64,000 nt of DNA, from assembly GCA_002422605.1 (NCBI GenBank), contig DISW01000023.1, positions 372,001-436,000 on the forward strand, read 5' to 3'. Made by a program: the position numbers and the translations under genes. Position 1 is the stretch's first letter. Each line of letters begins with the position of its first letter. Source of the DNA: Bacteriovoracaceae bacterium UBA6200 (GTDB lineage Bacteria; Bdellovibrionota; Bacteriovoracia; Bacteriovoracales; Bacteriovoracaceae). Of the stretch, positions 51,015 through 58,538 are shown one piece after another. The notes beneath the pieces are model-generated. The model was not told where the DNA came from and did no database searches. It saw nothing but the letters and a program-made list of their open reading frames with translations.

Positions 51015-51593
51015 CTATGGGTATTTTACTGAACAACCATAAGCCTTAGTTGTTGGGGTCGGTATTGGCCGACCTTCAAGAGAAGCATCCAAGGCCAGAC
51101 TTACGAAGTTACGGGCCCCTTTAATGGATTTCTGGTCGGTATCCGGACGATCATCTATAGCACCCTGATATATGAGCTTACCCTCTGGATTAATGATGTA
51201 CATATGAGGCGTGGCCTTTGCTCCATAAAGTATTCCTACCTTACCTGTAGGATCTAAAAGGATGTGGCTCGCTTGGGATTTATATTTTTCTTTTTCTAAC
51301 TTTGCTTCTTTTTCTTCTACGTAACCTTGTTTGCCCGGTGCTGATGAGATCACCGATGCCCATACTACGCCTTTATCAGAATATTTTTTCTGAAGAGACT
51401 GCATATTCCCCGAATCATAATGTTTTCTTACGAAGGGACACCCATGGTTGAGCCACTCGAGCACGACTGTTTTTCCTTTATAATCTTTGAGATTAAAATT
51501 TTGCAAGGTGAAGTCAGGGGCGATACTTCCAGTCGTGAGTGAGAAAGCATTGAGAGTAAAAAGTAATGTCGTAAGTGTGATTAGTGTTTTCAT
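51015..51593 (-). CDS. Exported thioredoxin-fold (redoxin) protein
   Basis: The 192-residue protein has a signal peptide (1-18, AFS/LT) and a thioredoxin/AhpC-TSA fold: GSIAPDFTLQNF, the active-site loop WLNHGCPFVRKHY with Cys52, and TPHMYIINPEGKLIYQGAIDD. The GCPF motif with a single Cys in this loop and another near the C-terminus (YGCSVKYP) makes it a periplasmic redoxin of the thioredoxin-family peroxidase type. It may reduce peroxides or lipid-linked disulfides; the partner is unknown. Confidence 0.85.
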   Translation of the reverse strand: MKTLITLTTLLFTLNAFSLTTGSIAPDFTLQNFNLKDYKGKTVVLEWLNHGCPFVRKHYDSGNMQSLQKKYSDKGVVWASVISSAPGKQGYVEEKEAKLEKEKYKSQASHILLDPTGKVGILYGAKATPHMYIINPEGKLIYQGAIDDRPDTDQKSIKGARNFVSLALDASLEGRPIPTPTTKAYGCSVKYP

Positions 51594-51721
51594 GTGACTA
51601 TTATCACTTGATTTTCATTATTTGCCAGAATACGACGCGTTAATTTTCCCTTTTTAAAGACAGATTTAAACTTTTTTCGCTATAGTAAGACTGTAATTTA
51701 ATTGAAGAAACAGGAGAGCTT

Positions 51722-52462
51722 GTGGGTCGTAAATGGAACAACATTAAAATGAAAAAAGCTGCTCAAGATAAGCAGCGTTCACAAAGTTATACCAAAGTGC
51801 TTCGGGAGATTTTAATGGCCGTTAAAAATGCCGGCCACGCTGAAGTTGAGGCTAACTTCGCCCTTAAAATTGCCCTGGCCAAGGCCCGCGAGTTTAACGT
51901 TCCAAAAGATAACGTAGATAAGGCCATTAAAAAGGGGCTGGGACAAGATGGTGCTCAAATTGAAGAGATTAACTATGAAGGCTATGGTCTGGATGGAGTT
52001 GCCCTCTTTATTGAAACCGCAACTGATAATCCAACCCGTACAGTAAGTAACATTCGTTCTTACTTTAATAAGTATGGGGGTAGCTTAGGGACACCCGGCT
52101 GCTTACAATTTGTTTTTGAACGTAAAGCAACTTTTGAAATTAAAGAAGAAAGTTTAGGTGGCATGTCTACCGATGATCTCATGATGGAACTTATTGATTA
52201 CAATATTGATGATGTTGAGTCGGAAGAAGGCTTTGTCACAGTTAAAGGCCCAGTTGAGTCGTACCATGATATTTATAAAAAGCTTGAAGAGCTAAAAATT
52301 AAAGTTGAAGATTCAGGCCTTGAGCGTCTGCCCCTGAATACTAAAGAAATCACTAAAGAAAGTTATGAGAAAATCCAAAAGCTCATCGATGTTTTAGAAG
52401 GCGATGATGATGTTCAAAAGGTTTACCATAACCTTGAATGGAATGAAGCTTTCGCTGAATAG
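51722..52462 (+). CDS. yebC: YebC/PmpR-family protein
   Basis: The 246-residue protein has the typical opening MGRKWNNIKMKKAAQDK, then RSYFNKYGGSLGTPGCLQFVFERKA and a DNVDKAIKKG block. YebC/PmpR proteins act as regulators and, in recent work on the family, help ribosomes at proline stretches. The start is GTG at 51722 with AGGAGAG upstream. It is followed by a Rho-independent terminator (52494-52548). Confidence 0.95.
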   Translation: MGRKWNNIKMKKAAQDKQRSQSYTKVLREILMAVKNAGHAEVEANFALKIALAKAREFNVPKDNVDKAIKKGLGQDGAQIEEINYEGYGLDGVALFIETATDNPTRTVSNIRSYFNKYGGSLGTPGCLQFVFERKATFEIKEESLGGMSTDDLMMELIDYNIDDVESEEGFVTVKGPVESYHDIYKKLEELKIKVEDSGLERLPLNTKEITKESYEKIQKLIDVLEGDDDVQKVYHNLEWNEAFAE

Positions 52463-52493
52463 GCCTTTGATTGACCAATAATTATGCCATTCT

Positions 52494-52548
52494 GGCCCAA
52501 GTCACTTCTTTTTCTAGATGGAAAAACAGTGGTTTGGGCCTTTTTTTT
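52494..52548 (+). terminator. Terminator of yebC
   Basis: GGCCCAA (52494-52500) pairs with TTGGGCC (52534-52540), extended by a partly paired GTCAC/GTGGT, followed by eight T. Confidence 0.85.
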
Positions 52549-52595
52549 CAACTTAGATAAAGTCACTATATAATATGAATTATTCAGGGGGATCT

Positions 52596-52775
52596 ATGCG
52601 TATATTTATAGTGTTGTCACTAGTGATGAGCTTCTCAGCCTTTGCCGGGCAAAGCAGAGTGAGGGAGAATATAAAACAGTCGTCGATGAGTGCTTCAGAT
52701 AATTCTGAAAAAGAAGTTGTTAAGGAAAAGAAATCGGCCAAGAAAATAAACAATGAAAAAAAACGGGGCCCCTAA
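52596..52775 (+). CDS. Small secreted Lys-rich protein
   Basis: The 59-residue protein has a signal peptide (1-17, AFA/GQ) and a short, Lys/Glu/Ser-rich mature part of about 42 residues without cysteines (KKSAKKINNEKKRGP at the end). AGGGGG precedes the ATG at 52596, and the in-frame ATG at 52575 is less likely. It overlaps its own terminator at the 3' end. Probably a small disordered periplasmic or surface protein. Confidence 0.65.
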   Translation: MRIFIVLSLVMSFSAFAGQSRVRENIKQSSMSASDNSEKEVVKEKKSAKKINNEKKRGP

Positions 52776-52788
52776 GGACCCCGTTTTT
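52759..52788. terminator. Bidirectional terminator between the small secreted gene and fumarase
   Basis: AAAAACGGGG (52759-52768) and CCCCGTTTTT (52779-52788) form a 10-bp stem with a 10-nt loop that includes the stop codon of the upstream gene. It suits both the plus gene and the converging fumarase genes. Confidence 0.85.
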
Positions 52789-52792
52789 AATT

Positions 52793-53365
52793 TTAGATAA
52801 GATTTTTTAACGCTTCTTTTGAGGAATTTTCAACTTCCTGGTGAAGTGAGTTCCCGTGAGAATCCATGGTAACCACTACAGGGAAGTCTTCAATGGTTAA
52901 TTCCCAAATAGCTTCAGGCAATCCGAATTCTTCAAGATAGAGTCCATCCACTGATTTAATTTTTTCAGCAAGAACTTGAGCGGCTCCGCCGATCGCATGG
53001 AAATAAACGCAGCCATATTCTTTGCAGGCATCAAGAGTCCTTTGACCCATTCCACCTTTCCCAATAACTCCAACGATTCCATGGTCACGAATCACTTCCC
53101 ACTGATAAGGTTCCTCACGGATAGAAGTCGTAGGGCCTGCCGCTGTAACAGTCCATTTACCAGTTTTTTTATCTTTCATTGTTACTGGGCCACAGTGATA
53201 GATGATTTGGTTTTTAAGATCGACTGGAGGTTTATTTCCTTCGTGAAGATATTTATGAACGGCATCTCTTCCGGTGAAAAGTTTACCTGATATAAGAACC
53301 ATGTCGCCGACTTTTAATTCTCGAACGGCTTCAGGAGAAAAGGGGTAAGTTAAGTGTTTCATCAT
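52793..53365 (-). CDS. fumB: Class I fumarate hydratase, beta subunit
   Basis: The 190-residue protein is the C-terminal domain type of class I Fe-S fumarases/tartrate dehydratases: VREL.VGDMVLISG, YHCGPVTMKDKKTGKW, AAGPTTSIREEPYQ and GKGGMGQRT. The active enzyme is a complex with the alpha subunit encoded 6 nt upstream. It interconverts fumarate and malate in the TCA cycle. A terminator follows. The symbol denotes the beta subunit, not an E. coli isozyme. Confidence 0.93.
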   Translation of the reverse strand: MMKHLTYPFSPEAVRELKVGDMVLISGKLFTGRDAVHKYLHEGNKPPVDLKNQIIYHCGPVTMKDKKTGKWTVTAAGPTTSIREEPYQWEVIRDHGIVGVIGKGGMGQRTLDACKEYGCVYFHAIGGAAQVLAEKIKSVDGLYLEEFGLPEAIWELTIEDFPVVVTMDSHGNSLHQEVENSSKEALKNLI

Positions 53366-53371
53366 TTCCTC

Positions 53372-54388
53372 CTAGTATAACCAATTTTTAATAGTGTTTT
53401 TCTTAGCATCAAGAACGACGCCCTGACGACGGAAGGCCCAGCACATATAAGAGATGGAAACAAAAAATGAAGCTGGAACACGATTAGCATGAGTCATTTT
53501 ACAGGAAAGAAGAGTTGTCTTCCCGCCAAATCCCATTGGACCAATTCCTAGTTCGTTACATGTTTTAACAATGTCCTCTTCAAGTTTCGCTAAATCAGGA
53601 ATGCTGTTTTTATCATCGAGTTTTCTTAGAAGCTGTTTCTTCGCATTATAAGCTGAATCAGCACGATCACCGCCAATGCAAACACCAAGTGCTCCTGGAC
53701 CGCAACCTTTACCTTGAGCTTTATAAACGGCATCAATCACAACTTTTCTCACTCCTGCAAGATCTCGACCTGCTCCCAATGCCGTGTCTGGAAGAGAGTA
53801 CTGAGTAGAGACGTTTTCGCATCCTCCGCCTTTAAGAACGAGTTTTATTTCCACGTCTTTTTTATTGTGCTCGTAGAAGTGGATAGAGGGATGGCCTTCT
53901 CCTAAATTTGTTCCGGCGTTAGCTCCAGTAAGGGAGTGAACAGAGTTCTGACGTAAATAGCCTTTCTCAGTCGCCTTAACCACGGCCTTCTTGATCAATT
54001 CTTTAAAATTATTTTGAAAGAACCCTGGTGGGTGATAGACAAAGAAAATCACGGTCCCGGTATCCTGGCATAAAGGCTGGGATTTAAATTTAGCGAGATC
54101 AATATTATCTTTGATAATTCCCATGGCATAAGAAGCGGTGGTGTTCTGAGCTTCTTGTGAACGTGCCTTCATTAATGTTTTGGCCACATCGTCAGGCACT
54201 TCAGTTGAAGTACGACGAATGAGTTCTAAGATTGATTCAATCGTTTGGGTTTTAGTGTTGATTTTTTTGGGAACACTTTTTTTAACAGTGGTCGTTTTTT
54301 TTGCGGTCGCTTTTTTTGCCGGTCTTGAGATAACCTTTTTAGTCGCAACTTTTTTTACGGCTTTTTTGGCCGGGATCTCTTTAGTCAT
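53372..54388 (-). CDS. fumA: Class I fumarate hydratase, alpha subunit, with Lys/Ala-rich N-terminal tail
   Basis: The 338-residue protein has the [4Fe-4S] cluster cysteines at Cys107 (PLCQDTG), Cys229 (GKGCGPGALG) and probably Cys316 (SYMCWAFRR). It begins with about 47 residues that are almost only Lys, Ala, Thr, Val and Pro (KKAVKKVATKKVI, KKATAKKTTT), a histone-H1-like tail not normally present in fumarases. The tail may bind nucleic acid or anchor the enzyme. The translation start is ATG 54388; no better start exists after the tail. It precedes the beta subunit gene by 6 nt. Confidence 0.92.
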   Translation of the reverse strand: MTKEIPAKKAVKKVATKKVISRPAKKATAKKTTTVKKSVPKKINTKTQTIESILELIRRTSTEVPDDVAKTLMKARSQEAQNTTASYAMGIIKDNIDLAKFKSQPLCQDTGTVIFFVYHPPGFFQNNFKELIKKAVVKATEKGYLRQNSVHSLTGANAGTNLGEGHPSIHFYEHNKKDVEIKLVLKGGGCENVSTQYSLPDTALGAGRDLAGVRKVVIDAVYKAQGKGCGPGALGVCIGGDRADSAYNAKKQLLRKLDDKNSIPDLAKLEEDIVKTCNELGIGPMGFGGKTTLLSCKMTHANRVPASFFVSISYMCWAFRRQGVVLDAKKNTIKNWLY

Positions 54389-54543
54389 AAAATTCTCCTG
54401 AATAGTGTCCTTATTTTATTCCTCAGGACGCAACTTTAGAAGGAAAAAACTTTTTTTCATTCCAAACCTTGACGAATCTCATGTTGAACCCATTTTAAGA
54501 GTAAGAAATGAGACGGCCATTTGGCCTATTATAGGAGGCAAGT

Positions 54544-54999
54544 ATGTATCACTTTGATTTAACACCAGCTTTCCTTTCTCCTTTGAATCAATGGGAAAAA
54601 GATATGGAACGCGTTTTCCGGGGTCCTGCTACTAAAGAAGCCATCTATACTCCGGCCTGTGAGATTAGAGACGAAGAAAAACAATTTACTATTTCTTTGG
54701 ATGTACCAGGTCTGAAGCAGGAAGAAATAGATATCGAGGTTAAGGATAACCGACTCCATGTTACCGGTGAGAGGAAAACAGAAGTAAAGACTGAGCAAGA
54801 CCAGGTTGTGAAGACTGAAAAACGTTACGGTAAATTCACTCGGGTCTTCTCTCTCCCGCAACATGTTAATACAGAGGGTATTGAAGCTGCTTACGAGAAT
54901 GGGGTAGTGATGATTATGATTCCGAAAGAAGTTAAAACTCAGAGTAAAAAGATTTTAATTTCAGGTAGCAAGCAAAACACGGATGCGAACCTGAACTAA
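54544..54999 (+). CDS. Small heat-shock protein, Hsp20/alpha-crystallin family
   Basis: The 151-residue protein has an alpha-crystallin domain (about 40-135): EKQFTISLDVPGLKQEEIDIEV, GERK, then the family-typical YGKFTRVFSLP and the A-x-x-x-N-G-V motif as AAYENGVVMIMIP. The C-terminal tail carries an I-x-I-like KILIS. It is an ATP-independent holdase against aggregation. The ribosome-binding site AGGAGG is strong. Its expression is probably stress-controlled. Confidence 0.93.
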   Translation: MYHFDLTPAFLSPLNQWEKDMERVFRGPATKEAIYTPACEIRDEEKQFTISLDVPGLKQEEIDIEVKDNRLHVTGERKTEVKTEQDQVVKTEKRYGKFTRVFSLPQHVNTEGIEAAYENGVVMIMIPKEVKTQSKKILISGSKQNTDANLN

Positions 55000-55023
55000 G
55001 CCGACAATTCCCTCCCGGTTAGA

Positions 55024-55050
55024 AAAAGGGCCCCATGAAGGGGTCCTTTT
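55024..55050 (+). terminator. Terminator of hsp20
   Basis: AAAAGGGCCCC (55024-55034) and GGGGTCCTTTT (55040-55050) form an 11-bp stem with one G-U pair and a 5-nt loop, with a partial T-run. Confidence 0.75.
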
Positions 55051-55104
55051 GCTTTCTTGTCTACTTAATCATAAAATAACTTAAAAAATGACAAAGGGTA
55101 ATCA

Positions 55105-55509
55105 ATGCATCAGATGAAAATAACTTATGAGGGTGGGTTTCGTACTACGGCCATTCATCTCGATTCACAAAATCAAATTTTAACCGATGCTCCTAAAGAC
55201 AATCAAGGTCAAGGAGAGGCGTTCTCACCAACTGATCTTATGAGTACATCTCTGGCCACTTGTATGCTTACAATTGGGGCGATGAAGGCCCGCTCGCTTG
55301 GGATTGAGCTTCGGGGAGTGACGATTGAGGTTCAGAAGAAGATGCAGGCAGCTCCTCGGAAGATTTCTGAGATTGTTCTTCGGTTTGACTGGCAGGGACT
55401 GGATCAGGGGATTTCTCCTGAACTTCTGGATCAGATAAAGGAAGCTGCGATAAATTGTCCGGTTGCTTTGTCTCTTGATCCTTCAATAAAGAAGACTTTG
55501 CACTGGTAG
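55105..55509 (+). CDS. OsmC-family peroxide-reductase-like protein
   Basis: The 134-residue OsmC/Ohr-fold protein has the two conserved cysteines, Cys53 (ATCMLTIGAMKARS) and Cys118 (AINCPVALSLD), with a typical GEAFSPTDLM block. Such proteins reduce organic hydroperoxides using these cysteines. The 3' 242 nt (residues 55-134, including Cys118) overlap on the opposite strand with the tail of a subtilase gene. The OsmC reading frame is conserved across the overlap, so it is the older frame. Confidence 0.9.
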   Translation: MHQMKITYEGGFRTTAIHLDSQNQILTDAPKDNQGQGEAFSPTDLMSTSLATCMLTIGAMKARSLGIELRGVTIEVQKKMQAAPRKISEIVLRFDWQGLDQGISPELLDQIKEAAINCPVALSLDPSIKKTLHW

Positions 55510-56893
55510 ATTCCTCATCCTGAATGTCTTCCACTTCCTGGGGAGTGATCACACTTGGGAAAGATTCCATCACCTTTTTTTGCATATCTTCCGGAGCCCT
55601 GGCGGGAGACAGACCAATGCTGACTTTATCCTCCATCGGTACAAGATCTGATTTTCCAAGAGTAATGGCCTGATCGAGAATCATATCTTTGGAGAGTAGG
55701 GCTGCCTTAATGGCCTTATGATTATTGGCGACCGCAGCGGAATATATTTTCGTCTGTAGATGCTCTTTAATTTCACCAGTCTCAAGTATGATCTTCTTTA
55801 TTTCGGCAGGGCCTAATTTGGGATTAGTATTTTTAATTTGTGCTGCAAGGTTTGAAATATAAGGCGCAGACATGGAAGTTCCACTGGCCGGGGAATAAAG
55901 TTCACTTCCATCATCAGAATAAACCTTAGGCACAATAGATAGAATCGCCACACCAGGAGCTCCGATATCTACGTGATCTTTACCGAAATTTGAAAAGGTT
56001 GCGAGATATTCACCATTCATGGCCGCTACCGCTATGGCGTTGGGAACTTTTATGCGAGAAGGGTAGTGATGGTATTCGTCATTATTTAATCCGGAATTTC
56101 CGGCAGAAAAAACAAAAAGAATATGTGGGTACCTTTTCATTGTTTTTTCACCGCTTTGATAAAGCTTGGCGAAATAATCATCAACTATGATTTTAAGACT
56201 GGTTTCTTCGATATCATTTCCAGTCATCTCTTTATAACGTTCACGAAACTTAGTCATGATATTTTTATAGGTAATGCCGTAAGAAGCATTTACGATTTCA
56301 ATTTTTTTCTGAGAAACAAAACGACAGATTTTTGAGAACTTTTTTGAGACTCGGTTAACCGACTGACGTATTTCATCATGAAATTTTTCCTCCGCTGTTT
56401 TACCCTTAGGCGCTTCTTTCCCTTGCTCTGAAGCATCTTCTACGGCCACAACCGGATTAGGTAAATTTAGGCCTCGAATAGGAAAAATATTGATGTTCTC
56501 CCCTTCACGAAGGGCGATACCTGCAACGAAGGTTCCGTGTGAATGCCTTTTAAAAAGTTTCACTTTATCCATGAAAGACTTATCGGCCTTTTTTTTCTTG
56601 TACCATTCAAACTCTTCTACTGATAATCCCTGGCGGTGTCCTTTCGCACGAAGATTCCGGTAAAGGAGAATTTCCTGAAGCTCTGACTTGTCATCAATGA
56701 CAGGTTTTTTTAAATGGCTATTGTCAAAAAGATCCTGACCTACAAATTCTAAGGCTTCTTCATCTGTTTCTTTTTTAAGAATCTTTGGTCTTAAGTACTC
56801 ATGATCCAGGTCAAAGCCAGTATCAATAATAGCGATAGTGGCGGCCTGTCCTATTAAAGAATGGAAGATGAGAATAAAGAGAATTTGGATCAT
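55268..56893 (-). CDS. Subtilisin-family (S8) secreted serine protease with overprinted tail
   Basis: The 541-residue protein has a short signal peptide (MIQILFILIFHSLIGQA), catalytic Asp24 (AIIDTGFD), His119 (HSHGTFVAG), the oxyanion Asn266 (SAGNSG) and Ser340 (SGTSMSAP). There is no obvious propeptide between signal and domain. ATG 56893 is preferred over a GTG at 56944; a TACAAT -10 box lies 6 nt before it, so it looks leaderless. The last 80 residues (462-541) are Ser/Pro/Gln/Glu-rich and are translated from the antisense strand of the osmC gene. It is probably an exported degradative protease. Confidence 0.9.
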   Translation of the reverse strand: MIQILFILIFHSLIGQAATIAIIDTGFDLDHEYLRPKILKKETDEEALEFVGQDLFDNSHLKKPVIDDKSELQEILLYRNLRAKGHRQGLSVEEFEWYKKKKADKSFMDKVKLFKRHSHGTFVAGIALREGENINIFPIRGLNLPNPVVAVEDASEQGKEAPKGKTAEEKFHDEIRQSVNRVSKKFSKICRFVSQKKIEIVNASYGITYKNIMTKFRERYKEMTGNDIEETSLKIIVDDYFAKLYQSGEKTMKRYPHILFVFSAGNSGLNNDEYHHYPSRIKVPNAIAVAAMNGEYLATFSNFGKDHVDIGAPGVAILSIVPKVYSDDGSELYSPASGTSMSAPYISNLAAQIKNTNPKLGPAEIKKIILETGEIKEHLQTKIYSAAVANNHKAIKAALLSKDMILDQAITLGKSDLVPMEDKVSIGLSPARAPEDMQKKVMESFPSVITPQEVEDIQDEESTSAKSSLLKDQETKQPDNLSQLPLSDPEVQEKSPDPVPASQTEEQSQKSSEELPASSSEPQSSLPEAQSQASGPSSPQL

Positions 56894-56927
56894 GAAATGA
56901 TTGTAATAGTAAACGGGAAGGAAGGCT

Positions 56928-56953
56928 AAAAAAAAGGGGCCCACTTGGGCCCC
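56928..56953 (-). terminator. Terminator of the YceI gene
   Basis: On the minus strand GGGGCCC and GGGCCCC (56936-56953) form a perfect 7-bp stem with an AAGT loop, followed by eight T (56935-56928). It starts 11 nt after the stop of the gene at 56965. Confidence 0.85.
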
Positions 56954-56964
56954 GACGGGAGGAA

Positions 56965-57540
56965 CTATTTTTTAGCAGCTAATTCGATTGTCAGATTAAA
57001 TTCGTTGTTAATGGCCTTATCGCCCAGGCTTTTAAAGAATGAAGTTGAGCCGTACTTAATGCCCCAAAGAGTGCGGTCTAAAGTAAGGTTTGATTTACCG
57101 CTAAAAGAAGAATCAGTCTTCTTAATGTCTGTAACGACAAATGAGACTGGCTTAGTTTGACCCAAGATAGTCATGTCGCCTTTAACTTCTAAACCCTTAT
57201 CGCTTTTCTTTGAACTTTTAATGACTAGTTTTGCTTCAGGATATTTAGGCGTATTAAAGAAATCTTCTGATTTCATGTGACCGATAAACTTAGCATTGTA
57301 TTCAGGGTCTGTGATGTCGGTGCTGGTTAGAGAATTCATATCAACTACAACTTCCCCACCAGTTATTTCGTCACCTTTTACAGTAATTTTACCACTTTTA
57401 GCTTTTAAGTGACCGGTATGTTCGCCAGTTACTTTCTTACCAACGTAAGTGATTTTAGTTTGTGCAGGGTCTACATTGTAAGTTTGAGCAAACGCTCCAA
57501 AACTTGAAATGGTGAAAAGTGCGGCCATAAGTATTTTCAT
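56965..57540 (-). CDS. yceI: YceI-family periplasmic lipocalin-like protein
   Basis: The 191-residue protein has a signal peptide (1-18, AFA/QT) and the YceI pattern: YNVDPAQTKITYVGKKVTGEHTGHLKAKSGK in parts, DITDPEYNAKFIGHMKSEDFF and LWGIKYG. The fold binds polyisoprenoids or amphiphiles in the periplasm. ATG 57540 (AAGGAG upstream) is chosen over an upstream in-frame extension. It is divergent from a LysR regulator that may control it. Confidence 0.92.
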   Translation of the reverse strand: MKILMAALFTISSFGAFAQTYNVDPAQTKITYVGKKVTGEHTGHLKAKSGKITVKGDEITGGEVVVDMNSLTSTDITDPEYNAKFIGHMKSEDFFNTPKYPEAKLVIKSSKKSDKGLEVKGDMTILGQTKPVSFVVTDIKKTDSSFSGKSNLTLDRTLWGIKYGSTSFFKSLGDKAINNEFNLTIELAAKK

Positions 57541-57662
57541 CTTGAACTCCTTAATTGTTAAGATTGAATCTTTCAGTATTCTTTGCTCTTTAATCATGGT
57601 GTAGTTTCTGATAAAAAAAAAGTTAGTAATTTTGATAAACAATATAAAAAAAAGTTATACAT

Positions 57663-58538
57663 ATGACGTTTGAGCAAGTACTTGTTTTTCATAAGATTAT
57701 ACAAGCAGGCAGCTTCAAATCCGCAGCTGTCGAGCTCCATAAGACCCAGCCTGCGATAAGTTTATCTATTAAGAAGCTGGAAGAAGAGTTAGAAGTTGAG
57801 TTGTTTGATCGGACCGGCTACCGTCCGGTTCTGACAGTCCATGGAAAAGCTTTCTTTGAAAAGTCACTCAAGGTGCTCCACGGGATGCACGAGCTTGAAG
57901 GAATGTCTCAGAGTTTTAGAAATCAAGAGGAGCCTGAGATAACCATCGCGGTAGACGGGATTGCACCACTTCCAGGTTTGCTTCATTTTTTTAAAGATCT
58001 AGGCGTTCGCTATCCAAATACTAAACTTAATCTCCAATTTAATATTTTAAGTGGTTCAGAAGAGAAAGTTCTCAGTCGGGAAGCTGATATGGGAATTGCT
58101 CATTTTGTTACTGACTACTCTTCTTTGGAAGTGATTCCTTTTACCTCTGTGAAAATGATTCCCGTCATGAGCCGGGAGCTTTATGAGGAGAGAAGGATTT
58201 CTTCCCAGAGTGATCTGGCCGAGATTGATCAAATCATCACGGGAGATCGCCGGGGAGGGAAAGGCATTAGTTTTGGTCTACTTGAGCATGGTAAAAAATG
58301 GCGTTTAAAAGACAATAATTTTAAACGCGAACTCATTCTTTCGGGTCTAGGCTGGGGTCATATGCCGGAACACTCGATTGAGCGTGAAATTCAAGAGAAT
58401 AAACTGGTTATTCTGAACTTTGAGGACATCCATCCCAGGGAATTAGATATTAATCTCATACGACAGAAGAGACATCAGCTGGGAGTTGTTGCTAAGATTT
58501 TCTGGGATGAATTAGTTTCCGCTAAAAAAGAGAATTAA
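57663..58538 (+). CDS. LysR-family transcriptional regulator
   Basis: The 291-residue protein has a winged HTH (1-60: TFEQVLVFHKIIQAGSFKSAA then VELHKTQPAISLSIKKLEEE) and a periplasmic-binding-protein-like effector domain (90-290). LysR regulators often control the divergent gene, here yceI (start 57540, 122 nt away). It also stands directly before the large surface protease gene (58539), whose ATG follows its stop without a gap. The inducer is unknown. Confidence 0.92.
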   Translation: MTFEQVLVFHKIIQAGSFKSAAVELHKTQPAISLSIKKLEEELEVELFDRTGYRPVLTVHGKAFFEKSLKVLHGMHELEGMSQSFRNQEEPEITIAVDGIAPLPGLLHFFKDLGVRYPNTKLNLQFNILSGSEEKVLSREADMGIAHFVTDYSSLEVIPFTSVKMIPVMSRELYEERRISSQSDLAEIDQIITGDRRGGKGISFGLLEHGKKWRLKDNNFKRELILSGLGWGHMPEHSIEREIQENKLVILNFEDIHPRELDINLIRQKRHQLGVVAKIFWDELVSAKKEN

